Source: Gammaproteobacteria bacterium (GTDB lineage: Bacteria; Pseudomonadota; Gammaproteobacteria; S012-40). From it: a stretch of 64,000 bases of DNA. Below are positions 52,327 through 60,201 of the stretch, in pieces. Position 1 is the first letter of the stretch, and each line of letters opens with the position of its first letter. The notes beneath the pieces are model-generated. The model made no database searches, had not been told where the DNA came from, and saw nothing but the letters and a program-made list of their open reading frames with translations. Where the stretch lies: NCBI GenBank assembly GCA_029881255.1, contig JAOUMY010000001.1, positions 496,001 through 560,000 on the forward strand, read 5' to 3'. The position numbers were made by a program, and so were the translations under genes.

Positions 52327-52570
52327 CGCTCGCCTCTATCTTCTCTATTATTAACAATACCTGTTTCACCTGATATGCCTTGGCCTTACCCTTATGGTTT
52401 TGGATATTCACCCTCGGGTCGCCCGGCCACGGGGTCTTGAACACGCAGTGACTGCCTCCGCTTTGGCGCGGCTCACCGAAGTAGTGCACACATACCTTCT
52501 TCAAGTCTTTGAAAGTCTGCCCTTTTGGGCTGTTTTTCATAGACTTAAGGATTTCTTCGATATCCGCCAT
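52316..52570 (-). CDS. hicA: HicA-family mRNA interferase toxin
   Basis: 84 residues. dsRBD-like fold with EILKSMKNSPKGQTFKDLKKVC and the catalytic-His segment SGGSHCVFKTPWPGDPRVNIQNHKGKAKAYQVKQVL. HicA cleaves mRNA and is inhibited by the adjacent HicB. The gene order toxin-antitoxin with overlap is standard. The ATG lies 2 nt after the stop of a small upstream ORF. Confidence 0.9.
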   Translation of the reverse strand: MADIEEILKSMKNSPKGQTFKDLKKVCVHYFGEPRQSGGSHCVFKTPWPGDPRVNIQNHKGKAKAYQVKQVLLIIEKIEASDGR

Positions 52571-52572
52571 CG

Positions 52573-52803
52573 CTAGAATATAGTATCAATAATGATATCG
52601 TCAAGAAGGGGAGAGTCTTTAGGGGAAAACCCTGACGATGGGGAGACACCCGTTTCTTTTGGACTGCCAAATTCTGATGTCGAACCGGCTTTTCTCGAAT
52701 TTTTATCTGTCTCCAGAGCATCCCTGTCGACGTTGATGCTCAGCAGGATGAAATCGATGAAAGCAGAAAAACTTGGAACAGAACACTTCTGTTTTCCAGA
52801 CAT
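52573..52803 (-). CDS. Small ORF immediately upstream of hicAB
   Basis: 76 residues. A GGGAAG element lies about 5 nt upstream of the ATG and the stop is 2 nt before hicA, both typical of a real, coupled gene. The sequence (MSGKQKCSVPSFSAFIDFILL..., a central Ser/Gly-rich low-complexity part and ...PLLDDIIIDTIF) matches no family I recognise. The opposite strand is also open here, so doubt remains. Confidence 0.35.
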   Translation of the reverse strand: MSGKQKCSVPSFSAFIDFILLSINVDRDALETDKNSRKAGSTSEFGSPKETGVSPSSGFSPKDSPLLDDIIIDTIF

Positions 52804-53054
52804 AGCTACTTCCCTGTTATTTTTGTTTTGAAGTGGCGCTGACTATGAATCGTTTTGCTTAAGCTCAACTCTTTGGAATGCCGGAAGATTTGAATGCGAC
52901 TTTTTCATCAGTTGTAAATCACAGGCCTCGTATTTTGTGTACATGCGTTTGAAGGCTCTTCCTTCTTTTGTAGCATTGTCTTCCGCTTTAACTATTTTCC
53001 TAACTCCTCAAAAAGGCCCACAATGACTCATAAACCCAACCGAGCCCCTCCCCC

Positions 53055-54266
53055 ATGACCAACATCGAAACCAAACAACACCACCCCATCGCACTCCACC
53101 ACCTAGGCTTTCGCCCCTTCTTTCTCCTAGGCAGTTTATTCGCCCTAGTAAGTATTGCCCTCTGGACGCTTCAATATCATTTTTCAATCGCCATACCCGC
53201 CATTCCTCAGTACCCGGCTGTAGTCTGGCATGGGCACGAGATGGTTTTTGGTTACGCCATGGCGGTAGTTGGCGGTTTTTTATTAACCGCCGCGCGCAAC
53301 TGGACCAATGTACAAACCTTACACGGCGCACCTCTGCTCATACTGGCCGGTACCTGGCTGCTTGCCCGCCTGTGTGCCTTTATCGACAGCGCTTATGCCA
53401 TGCAGGCGATGATCCTGCTCGATATCGGTTTCGATTTCCTTTTATTCCTGTCGATACTCTACCCGATAGTCAAGGTACGCCAATGGAGCCAACTCGGCAT
53501 TTGCCTGCTGGTCTTGCTCATTGGTCTGTCCAATCTGCTTTTTTACAGCGGCCTGACCGGTTACACCATTGCCGGGATTGAAAGTGGACTGAAGGCAGGA
53601 TTGTATTTGATCGTCATCTTGATCCTGCTCATGGGCAGACGCGTCATCCCGTTTTTTATTGAGAAGGGCGTCGATGAGCCGGTGAAGCAAAAGAATTATT
53701 TGTGGTTAGACAATGTCGTCATCGTGTTGGCGATAGCCTTTGTCATCTTTCAGGTGTTCGCTTTTCAGGTATTCATTGGGGCAAAACACATCGCGAGTCT
53801 GTTGGCGATAGTCCTCGTGTTGTTACACAGCTGGCGTCTGAGACTCTGGCATACGCCGGGCATCTGGAAAAAACCGTTGTTGTGGGTACTTTATATCGCG
53901 TATGGCTTTATCGTGATCGGATTTTTATTGGTCGCGCTGGCTAACCAGGGTTATATCAGCCCAGCACTGACGACACATGCGTTTGCTTATGGTGGAATTG
54001 GTTTGATGACGATAGGCATGGCGGCGCGTGTTGCGCTCGGGCATACGGGGAGAAATGTTTTTCAGCCGCCGGGGATTTTGTTTTGGGTGTTTCTTGCTGC
54101 CGCTATCGGTGCGGTTGTCAGGGTGTTTTTGCCTTTGGTAAGGCCGGACATGATCAGCGTCTGGATCGGGCTATCGCAAGGGTGTTGGATGCTTGCTTTT
54201 GGGGTGTTTAGTTGGGTGTATGTGCCGATGTTGGTTAAGGGGAGGGTTGATGGGAGGTATGGGTAG
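53055..54266 (+). CDS. nnrS: NnrS-family membrane protein
   Basis: 403 residues with ~12 TM helices. Signature features are HHLGFRPFFLLGSL at the N-terminus, WHGHEMVFGYAMAVVGGFLLTAARNWT (metal/heme-ligand-like His and aromatic residues) and the C-terminal MAARVALGHTGR. NnrS is a heme- and copper-containing inner-membrane protein linked to nitric oxide stress and denitrification. No nor/nir genes are in the window. The last ~50 nt of the coding sequence recur at 55703-55753. Confidence 0.92.
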   Translation: MTNIETKQHHPIALHHLGFRPFFLLGSLFALVSIALWTLQYHFSIAIPAIPQYPAVVWHGHEMVFGYAMAVVGGFLLTAARNWTNVQTLHGAPLLILAGTWLLARLCAFIDSAYAMQAMILLDIGFDFLLFLSILYPIVKVRQWSQLGICLLVLLIGLSNLLFYSGLTGYTIAGIESGLKAGLYLIVILILLMGRRVIPFFIEKGVDEPVKQKNYLWLDNVVIVLAIAFVIFQVFAFQVFIGAKHIASLLAIVLVLLHSWRLRLWHTPGIWKKPLLWVLYIAYGFIVIGFLLVALANQGYISPALTTHAFAYGGIGLMTIGMAARVALGHTGRNVFQPPGILFWVFLAAAIGAVVRVFLPLVRPDMISVWIGLSQGCWMLAFGVFSWVYVPMLVKGRVDGRYG

Positions 54267-54333
54267 GGTGAGCCATGAGGGGTACCGTCGGAGTCTGTTC
54301 CCTTTTATCATCTTCTTATCCATTGACCATAGC

Positions 54334-54846
54334 TCAATCGCCAATATCAAAGACAGGATTAAACAACTTATTAGGACCGACCTCCATATCGCCCACAAAA
54401 CGTATTACATCAGCGTGTATTTTTTGCCAATCTTTTAGATAGGTTTTATGAAATCTATATTCCAATACCACGTTCCCCCACACCGGGAATTTTGTTTCGC
54501 AACTGGGAGAGAACGCTCTTCCCTCTTCAGGATTAGCATCGCATTCGTAGTAAATAAACTCATTTTCCTTTGTAGATATATACAGTTCCTTTTTCCAAAG
54601 ACTCCCCATATAGTTCAAATTGAATTTCGAAGAAATTGGTTTTTCCTCGGTGGTGAGACCAAGGAGACGTTTTTGACGTTGAATGTACTCTGCCTTGTTA
54701 CCACGATCACCGAACTTTCCTAACGAACTTTGATTCAGGTTTTCTACGATATCAAGCGTTATACGAATTCTTCTACCCATACCATTTTTGTTCGACGTAA
54801 ACTCTTCTTTATTTTCCATGGATCTTCCCTCAAAGTCGGGTAGCAA
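54334..54846 (-). CDS. C-terminal part of a hypothetical protein, split from 54895-55278 by one TGA
   Basis: About 170 residues from a TTG or internal ATG start; the best ATG is at codon 10. It lies in exactly the same frame as the upstream gene: 16 sense codons and one TGA (54895-54897) separate them. Sequence after the TGA (THRKGKNVTGIDFLALLPDFEG) reads like ordinary coding sequence with no new ribosome-binding site. So this is likely the second half of one ~314-residue protein. Globular, charged, no TM helix; family not recognised. Confidence 0.55.
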   Translation of the reverse strand: MLPDFEGRSMENKEEFTSNKNGMGRRIRITLDIVENLNQSSLGKFGDRGNKAEYIQRQKRLLGLTTEEKPISSKFNLNYMGSLWKKELYISTKENEFIYYECDANPEEGRAFSPSCETKFPVWGNVVLEYRFHKTYLKDWQKIHADVIRFVGDMEVGPNKLFNPVFDIGD

Positions 54847-54894
54847 TGCAAGGAAGTCTATACCGGTTACGTTCTTTCCTTTTCGATGTGTTGC

Positions 54895-55278
54895 TCACCA
54901 ATATTTCAACGGAACACTAAATTCCGCGCCGTCAATAGATACTGTCATTGTTTTTTTTAAATCTTCTTCGTCCCATCCATATCTCTGCTGGTCATTAAAG
55001 GCTATCGGTAATACGACTAACGCAAATATGATTGCCAGTTTAGTGCCTGCATGGGCCATTGATCTACGGTTTTCTCGGAAATTAAGCAAGCCCTTGAGTA
55101 GGGCATAAAGCGCAGCCAATGAAACGGAGATCAATATAAGGTATGAAATTAGAACTACTATGAATTTTCCGGTACGAAAAAGTGGTAAACCGCCACGGTC
55201 ATCAAGGAATACTACGTGATATAACAATGGCAGAACCAATGCGAAAGCAATCCAAAAATAAGAGCGATAAGTCTTCAT
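54895..55278 (-). CDS. N-terminal part of the split gene: membrane protein with two to three TM helices
   Basis: 127 residues. TM helices at FWIAFALVLPLLYHVVF, IVVLISYLILISVSLAALYALL and KLAIIFALVVLPIAF, ending ...VSIDGAEFSVPLKYW then TGA. In the same frame the coding sequence continues to 54334. The full protein would be TM-anchored with a ~180-residue soluble domain. It is not clear whether the TGA is a decay mutation, a sequencing error or a two-polypeptide arrangement. The segment is bounded by copies of the nnrS 3' end. Confidence 0.6.
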   Translation of the reverse strand: MKTYRSYFWIAFALVLPLLYHVVFLDDRGGLPLFRTGKFIVVLISYLILISVSLAALYALLKGLLNFRENRRSMAHAGTKLAIIFALVVLPIAFNDQQRYGWDEEDLKKTMTVSIDGAEFSVPLKYW

Positions 55279-55702
55279 ACTTTTTCTTTATTTAAGCGAA
55301 ACACCGGCTGACCACCAATAATTTCGCTTTTGCTAGAGCGACTTTTCTATTTCCCTCTACGTTCTATTTCCTGTTCGAGAACCACTCTCGTAGTTTCTCG
55401 CTTTCAGTAATTTTCTCCAACAACAGGAGATTCACATTCCATTCTTGGACCTAATCCAGCTTATCATTTCGTTCGTACGATTATTCCATGGTTCGCGTGT
55501 TCACGGGTTAGAGAAAACGTGTCTATATAGTGTCTTTATGTTTATCGAGTGACGAATCTAGAGGCTTTAGGTAAATTCAGGTATTTCCATACGTCAATCT
55601 ACAAGGACAGCTGGTTGAAAAGACCGTTTCCGAGTTGGAACCATTTGCCCATTCACTGACTGGCAACAGAGTGACCGAGTTTTCCACAGCGCGATGTCTG
55701 TC
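55279..55702. other. Spacer without assigned function
   Basis: 424 bp between the split gene and the nnrS 3'-end remnant. No coding frame or strong structure is supported. The promoter of the leftward split gene is presumably here. Confidence 0.35.
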
Positions 55703-55753
55703 GGATGCTTGCTTTTGGTGTGTTTAGTTGGGTGTTTGTACCGACGTTGCTTA
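55703..55753 (+). pseudogene. Second copy of the nnrS 3' end (remnant)
   Basis: 51 nt matching 54187-54237 inside nnrS with five mismatches (~90% identity). It encodes MLAFGVFSWVFVPTLL in the same reading register (nnrS has MLAFGVFSWVYVPML). No upstream nnrS sequence is retained. It shows an old duplication, or an insertion that displaced the original gene end by ~1.5 kb. Confidence 0.75.
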
Positions 55754-55807
55754 GGCGCTCGGGCCACGTTCATACCACAAAAACCCCAAACCCTGTAATA
55801 TCAAAGC

Positions 55808-56812
55808 ATGCATTCACTAGCCACCCTAATCACCGGATATTCAATTTTCGCTGCCCTGGTCATTGGTCTCACCCATTTCCGTTCAGAGAATTACTTTGAA
55901 AACCGATTATCACAACTTACTGGGATTGCCCTGGTAAGTGTCCTTGGCTTAATACAACTATTACACGCCGGCCTATTGCTTGGTGTCGCAGATCTCATTC
56001 ATTCGCTGATATACCTTGGCCTGCTTTTTTGTGTGGCGCCGCTATTCTATTTGTTCAGCATGCCCTTACTTCACGCGAAATCCGGCGCAGGAAGGTTTGC
56101 ATTCATGCATTTCTTGCCTATCTTCCTCGCTTTCCTTGTCGACCCTGAACTGGCACTTCCGCTCGCCTTTGCTTTCGGATCTGGTTATTTAGTCTGGTTG
56201 ATTAAAAGCATTTACGGCTTACGTATGCAGCGGAGTCGCTTCAGGATTGAAATAACGATTTTGGGCATGGTGATTTTGGTGGCATTCGGTGTAGTCACCC
56301 TGGTACTCACGCTTCCCAAATCAAACGAACAGCTTTTCTATGAACTCTATGCCATCGCCATTGGCCTGGGCTTTTTGTTAACGAGTATCTTGCTACATCT
56401 AAAGCCAAGCCTGGCGAGCGATGTCGCGGAAGTAGCGCGGGAAACCTATGCCGTATCAACACTCGGCCAGGTCGATTGTGGCAGGGCACTATCGCGGCTC
56501 GAGACCCTCATGCAGACCGAGCAAGTCTATACCTCACCGGAGTTGAAGCTGGAACAGCTGGCACAACAGCTCGATTTATCGGGTCACCAGCTTTCAGAAC
56601 TGATCAATACTCGCTTGGGCAAAAACTTTTCCCGCTATCTCCGGGAGGTCCGAGTAGAGGCCGCCAAGGCCATGCTCACCAATGAGCCCTCTGCCTCAGT
56701 ACTATCAGTCGCCTTGAGCGTAGGATTCGCCACCCAATCCAACTTTTATGATGCCTTTAATGAGATATGCGGCATGACGCCCGGCAAATATCGAAAAATC
56801 AAAAAGATATAG
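55808..56812 (+). CDS. Membrane-anchored AraC-family transcription regulator
   Basis: 334 residues. The first ~200 residues form six to seven TM helices (LIFAALVIGLTHF..., LIYLGLLFCVAPLFYLFSMPL, ITILGMVILVAFGVVTLVLTL, LYAIAIGLGFLLTSILLHL). The C-terminal ~110 residues are an AraC double HTH: LKLEQLAQQLDLSGHQLSELINTRLGKNFSRYLREVRVEAAKAML and VLSVALSVGFATQSNFYDAFNEICGMTPGKYRK. It should act at the inner membrane and may sense a membrane signal. It probably regulates the SDR-DUF2269-DUF4166 operon 113 bp downstream (inference). Confidence 0.88.
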   Translation: MHSLATLITGYSIFAALVIGLTHFRSENYFENRLSQLTGIALVSVLGLIQLLHAGLLLGVADLIHSLIYLGLLFCVAPLFYLFSMPLLHAKSGAGRFAFMHFLPIFLAFLVDPELALPLAFAFGSGYLVWLIKSIYGLRMQRSRFRIEITILGMVILVAFGVVTLVLTLPKSNEQLFYELYAIAIGLGFLLTSILLHLKPSLASDVAEVARETYAVSTLGQVDCGRALSRLETLMQTEQVYTSPELKLEQLAQQLDLSGHQLSELINTRLGKNFSRYLREVRVEAAKAMLTNEPSASVLSVALSVGFATQSNFYDAFNEICGMTPGKYRKIKKI

Positions 56813-56924
56813 TCTAGCTCGCCAGTCCAATTTCTTACCTTTTATTCCAGAATGATCAAATCGGAGGCTTAGTCCGACACCTTCACCTAGTCTGTGGACA
56901 TCAAACCCCGGATTTAGGTGATCT

Positions 56925-57746
56925 ATGAACATTTTGCTCACTGGCTCATCAGGCTTTATCGGTCAACACCTGACCAGGAAACTCACCGCCGCCGGTCATC
57001 ATGTGGTGGGGGTCAGTCGTCGTGACGGCGTCGACTTCAATAATATGCTCAGGCCAGCGGACTGGCATCCCAACCTGGACGGAATCGATGCCGTGATTAA
57101 TGCGGTAGGCATTATCGCAGAAAAGAAAGGGCAGTCTTTTCTAAACCTTCATCATCTCGCCCCTGTCGCCTTGTTCCAGGCCTGTGAACAAAAGGGAATT
57201 AGGCGTGTTATCCAGATTTCCGCTTTAGGTGCGGATGATAGTGCATTCAGCGCTTATCATTTGAGCAAAAAAGCGGCAGACGAGGCGCTCATCACGTCTT
57301 CGCTAGACTGGTTTATTCTTCGCCCCTCCCTTGTTTACGGTCCCGGCGGGGCCAGCACCGCCATGTTTGAAGCCATGGCATCGCTGCCGTTAATTCCGGT
57401 GGTGGCAAGGGGTCGGCAGATGATCCAGCCGGTGCATATCGATGATCTACTTGAGGTCGTACAGCTTTGTCTGTCATCCAATCCTACGCAACAAATCATT
57501 GATGTCGTTGGCCCTGAAGCCATTAGCTTTTTGCAGTGGCTACAGGCGCTACGAAACAAAAAAGGTAAACACAAAACGATATCGCTATCTGCGGCACTTT
57601 GGCTTGCCATGGCGGGCGCTCATCTATTGAAAGGGCTCATACCTATGCTGCACCCGGACAATCTCAGAATGCTGCAAAAGGGAAACACCGCTAGCCCGGA
57701 CAGAATGACACAGCTATTAGGAAGGACACCGAAGCATGTACCTTAG
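56925..57746 (+). CDS. NAD(P)-dependent SDR/epimerase-type protein (NDUFA9-like)
   Basis: 273 residues. Rossmann motif TGSSGFIGQHLTRKL at residues ~6-20 and the atypical SDR pattern, e.g. INAVGIIAEKKGQSF, AYHLSKKAADE (YxxxK) and LRPSLVYGPGG. The family resembles complex I NDUFA9-like or NAD(P)H-binding SDRs; substrate unknown. Its stop overlaps the start of the DUF2269 gene by 11 nt, so they form one operon. Confidence 0.85.
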   Translation: MNILLTGSSGFIGQHLTRKLTAAGHHVVGVSRRDGVDFNNMLRPADWHPNLDGIDAVINAVGIIAEKKGQSFLNLHHLAPVALFQACEQKGIRRVIQISALGADDSAFSAYHLSKKAADEALITSSLDWFILRPSLVYGPGGASTAMFEAMASLPLIPVVARGRQMIQPVHIDDLLEVVQLCLSSNPTQQIIDVVGPEAISFLQWLQALRNKKGKHKTISLSAALWLAMAGAHLLKGLIPMLHPDNLRMLQKGNTASPDRMTQLLGRTPKHVP

Positions 57747-58191
57747 TATCAAGTACTTTCATATCCTGAGTATGGTTCTGCTCTTTGGCACTGGCTTTGG
57801 CAGCGCCTTTTACAAATGGATGAGTGATAGAACGGGCAATATTGAGCATATCTATCATACCAACAGGCAAGTTGTACTTGCCGACTGGATATTCACCACG
57901 CCAACGGTCATTTTTCAACCACTGTCGGGTGTGCTCCTGGTTTATCTTCTGGACATCCCCATCACAACAGACTGGGTCATCACCAGCATCCTGTTGTTCC
58001 TGTTTGCCGGCATCTGCTGGTTACCCGTTGTTTGGCTACAAATAAAAATGCGCGCTCTGTCTCTTGTCGCATTGGAAACGAATACCCCACTTCCAGACCT
58101 CTACTGGCGTTACGCCCGGATCTGGTTTTGGCTAGGCATACCGGCCTTTAGCACCATGCTGGTTATCGTTTTTCTCATGGTTCATAAGTAG
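57736..58191 (+). CDS. DUF2269 membrane protein
   Basis: 151 residues, four TM helices. FHILSMVLLFGTGFGSAFYKW, the HTNRQVVLADWIFTTPTVIFQPLSG segment and RYARIWFWLGIPAF are typical of DUF2269, which usually lies next to SDR and DUF4166 genes. Function unknown. The start lies within the SDR gene (11-nt overlap), so translation is probably coupled. Confidence 0.85.
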   Translation: MYLSIKYFHILSMVLLFGTGFGSAFYKWMSDRTGNIEHIYHTNRQVVLADWIFTTPTVIFQPLSGVLLVYLLDIPITTDWVITSILLFLFAGICWLPVVWLQIKMRALSLVALETNTPLPDLYWRYARIWFWLGIPAFSTMLVIVFLMVHK

Positions 58192-58201
58192 GAGACGGTG
58201 A

Positions 58202-58795
58202 ATGAAGGCTCAGCACAATATCATGAAACTCGCACTCGGGGACCAATGGCAAGCCCTGCCCCCACCACTCAAGCGGCACTACCAGGATGGCAACAATCAG
58301 GACATTGGCCACCTTGATGTGGAATACCCGGGGTTCATGCAGCCCTATCTCAATCTGTTGAAACTGTTTGGTGCCCTGGTGAACAAGCGAGGCGTTGGTA
58401 TCAAGACCACCGTGAAAAAACAGTCCGGACATGACAGACAGTACTGGCGACGCACTCTACATTATCCCGATTCCCGACTGCGCACCTTTAATAGTCGTTG
58501 GATCTATGCCGGTGAAAACAAACTCATCGAATTCACTAATCCCATGCTTGGCCTAAAGATGGAGGTATGGGTGGAAGGAGAGGACCTCTATTACAGTGGA
58601 CTCTGTTACATCATCAAACTGGGAAAACTGCATATACCTGTTCCTGAATGGCTGGTTTTGGGTCACACAACCATTGTAGAAAGGGCTGTTGATGATAGGC
58701 ACTTTGAGATGGACTTTCGGCTGACGCATCCGTTGTTTGGACAGGTGTTTCGGTATTCGGGGAGGTTTAGGACGGAAAGGGAGGCAGGGGATTAG
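58202..58795 (+). CDS. DUF4166 protein
   Basis: 197 residues. It has the DUF4166 pattern: ALGDQWQALPPPLKRHYQDG near the N-terminus, then SGHDRQYWRRTLHYPD, WIYAGENKLIEFTNPMLGLKMEV and HPLFGQVFRYSGRF at the C-terminus. Soluble, beta-rich, function unknown. It lies 10 bp after DUF2269, and GGAGACGGTG precedes the ATG. Last gene of the operon that begins with the SDR at 56925. Confidence 0.85.
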   Translation: MKAQHNIMKLALGDQWQALPPPLKRHYQDGNNQDIGHLDVEYPGFMQPYLNLLKLFGALVNKRGVGIKTTVKKQSGHDRQYWRRTLHYPDSRLRTFNSRWIYAGENKLIEFTNPMLGLKMEVWVEGEDLYYSGLCYIIKLGKLHIPVPEWLVLGHTTIVERAVDDRHFEMDFRLTHPLFGQVFRYSGRFRTEREAGD

Positions 58796-59027
58796 CTTTG
58801 GCGTCATCCGGCTTTAACTGAACGAAAGGGGGACCATTGAGTAGGCCTCTCTAATATTAGAAATAGTTGTTCGCTGACCTCGGTTTTCCGTTACAACACC
58901 GCCTTGGGCAGTAAAGCTTTTGTGTATCTCCCACGATACACAAGCGGCAATTGCGTATCATTTAGCTTTGCATTGGATACACAAACTGGACTACTATAGG
59001 CCCTAGTCCAATAATCCGAACAAGGTC

Positions 59028-60134
59028 ATGGCTCAGCCGTACAATCCAGAACCTCTACCAATCAAAGAGTTAAGCAAAGATCAACTCTTTACGGCTGTTG
59101 GTGAGGCCAACGCTGCGCTTGCTCGTTACGACGGCTTGCTAATGGCCATGATTAACCCAGCGGTCATGCTCTCGCCTTTAACCACTCAAGAGGCCGTACT
59201 TTCCTCAAAGATCGAAGGAACACAGGCTACAGTCGAGGAAGTTCTCGAACATGAGGCCGGTCAGGAATATGACGAGGCAAAGAGCAACGATATCCAGGAG
59301 ATCGGCAACTACCGCAAAGCTCTAATGCTCGCCAAGGATAGTGTAATGGATCGTCCCATTCGGCTGAGTCTGATCCGCGAATTGCATCGCATCCTAATGA
59401 ATAGTGTACGTGGCGCAGACAAAGAACCCGGCGAATTCCGTAAGGACCAAAACTGGATCGGTGCGCCCGGCAGCAGCATTGACGAGGCCAGTTTTGTCCC
59501 ACCAAGCCCACTGCAACTCATGGATCATCTCCAGGCCTGGGAGGCCTATCTCGATAGTGTCGATATCGATCCCATTGTGCAAACTGCCATAGTGCACGCC
59601 CAATTTGAATTGCTACATCCCTTCAAGGATGGAAATGGGCGTATTGGGCGCCTCTTGATACCGCTGTTTTTATATAGCAAGGGCCGCCTGGCCAGTCCGA
59701 TGTTTTATCTGTCCGCCTATTTGGAACAACACCGCGAGGAATATTACGCACGTCTACGTGCGATTTCCCAAAAGGGTGACTGGACCGGTTGGTGCGCCTT
59801 TTTTCTGCGTGCGGTGACCGTCCAGGCAAACGAAAATGGCATCATCCTACGCGAGATTATGGCACTGCATGAAGCGACCAAAGTACAGATACGCGACATT
59901 ACCCACTCGCCCCATAGCGCGCAACTGGTCGATGCCCTGTTTGATCGCCCCATTTTCACCGCGGCCGATATTGCCCGTCGTGCCGAGGTACCCAAACCCA
60001 CCATGCACAAGCTGATCAATAGTTTGCTAGAAGAAGGGATCTTGCACACGGTGAGGCAGGCTGCTGGGCGTCGACCGGCGATACTGACCTTTGGCGAGTT
60101 GTTGAATACCCTTGAGCGTAAACAACTCGTGTAG
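59028..60134 (+). CDS. Fic-family protein with N-terminal inhibitory motif and C-terminal HTH
   Basis: 368 residues. N-terminal inhibitory helix with SSKIEG (Ser59-xxx-Glu63-Gly64, the SxxxE(G/N) autoinhibition motif), Fic active site HPFKDGNGRIGR (His197-Arg208) and a C-terminal winged helix (TAADIARRAEVPKPTMHKLINSL). Fic enzymes AMPylate or otherwise modify target proteins with nucleotides. This one should be active when the inhibition is relieved. It lies 67 bp upstream of mod on the same strand, so it may belong to the restriction-modification operon. Confidence 0.9.
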   Translation: MAQPYNPEPLPIKELSKDQLFTAVGEANAALARYDGLLMAMINPAVMLSPLTTQEAVLSSKIEGTQATVEEVLEHEAGQEYDEAKSNDIQEIGNYRKALMLAKDSVMDRPIRLSLIRELHRILMNSVRGADKEPGEFRKDQNWIGAPGSSIDEASFVPPSPLQLMDHLQAWEAYLDSVDIDPIVQTAIVHAQFELLHPFKDGNGRIGRLLIPLFLYSKGRLASPMFYLSAYLEQHREEYYARLRAISQKGDWTGWCAFFLRAVTVQANENGIILREIMALHEATKVQIRDITHSPHSAQLVDALFDRPIFTAADIARRAEVPKPTMHKLINSLLEEGILHTVRQAAGRRPAILTFGELLNTLERKQLV

Positions 60135-60201
60135 ATATATCTATGTAGGCCTGCACGAGCGATTGCGACTGCGAGCAATAAATTGAAAAAAAGAGAAACC
60201 C

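Noticed and set aside
52592-52831. Rightward frame opposite the small ORF upstream of hicA
   Set aside because: No ribosome-binding site; the leftward ORF on the same bases has a better one and abuts hicA.
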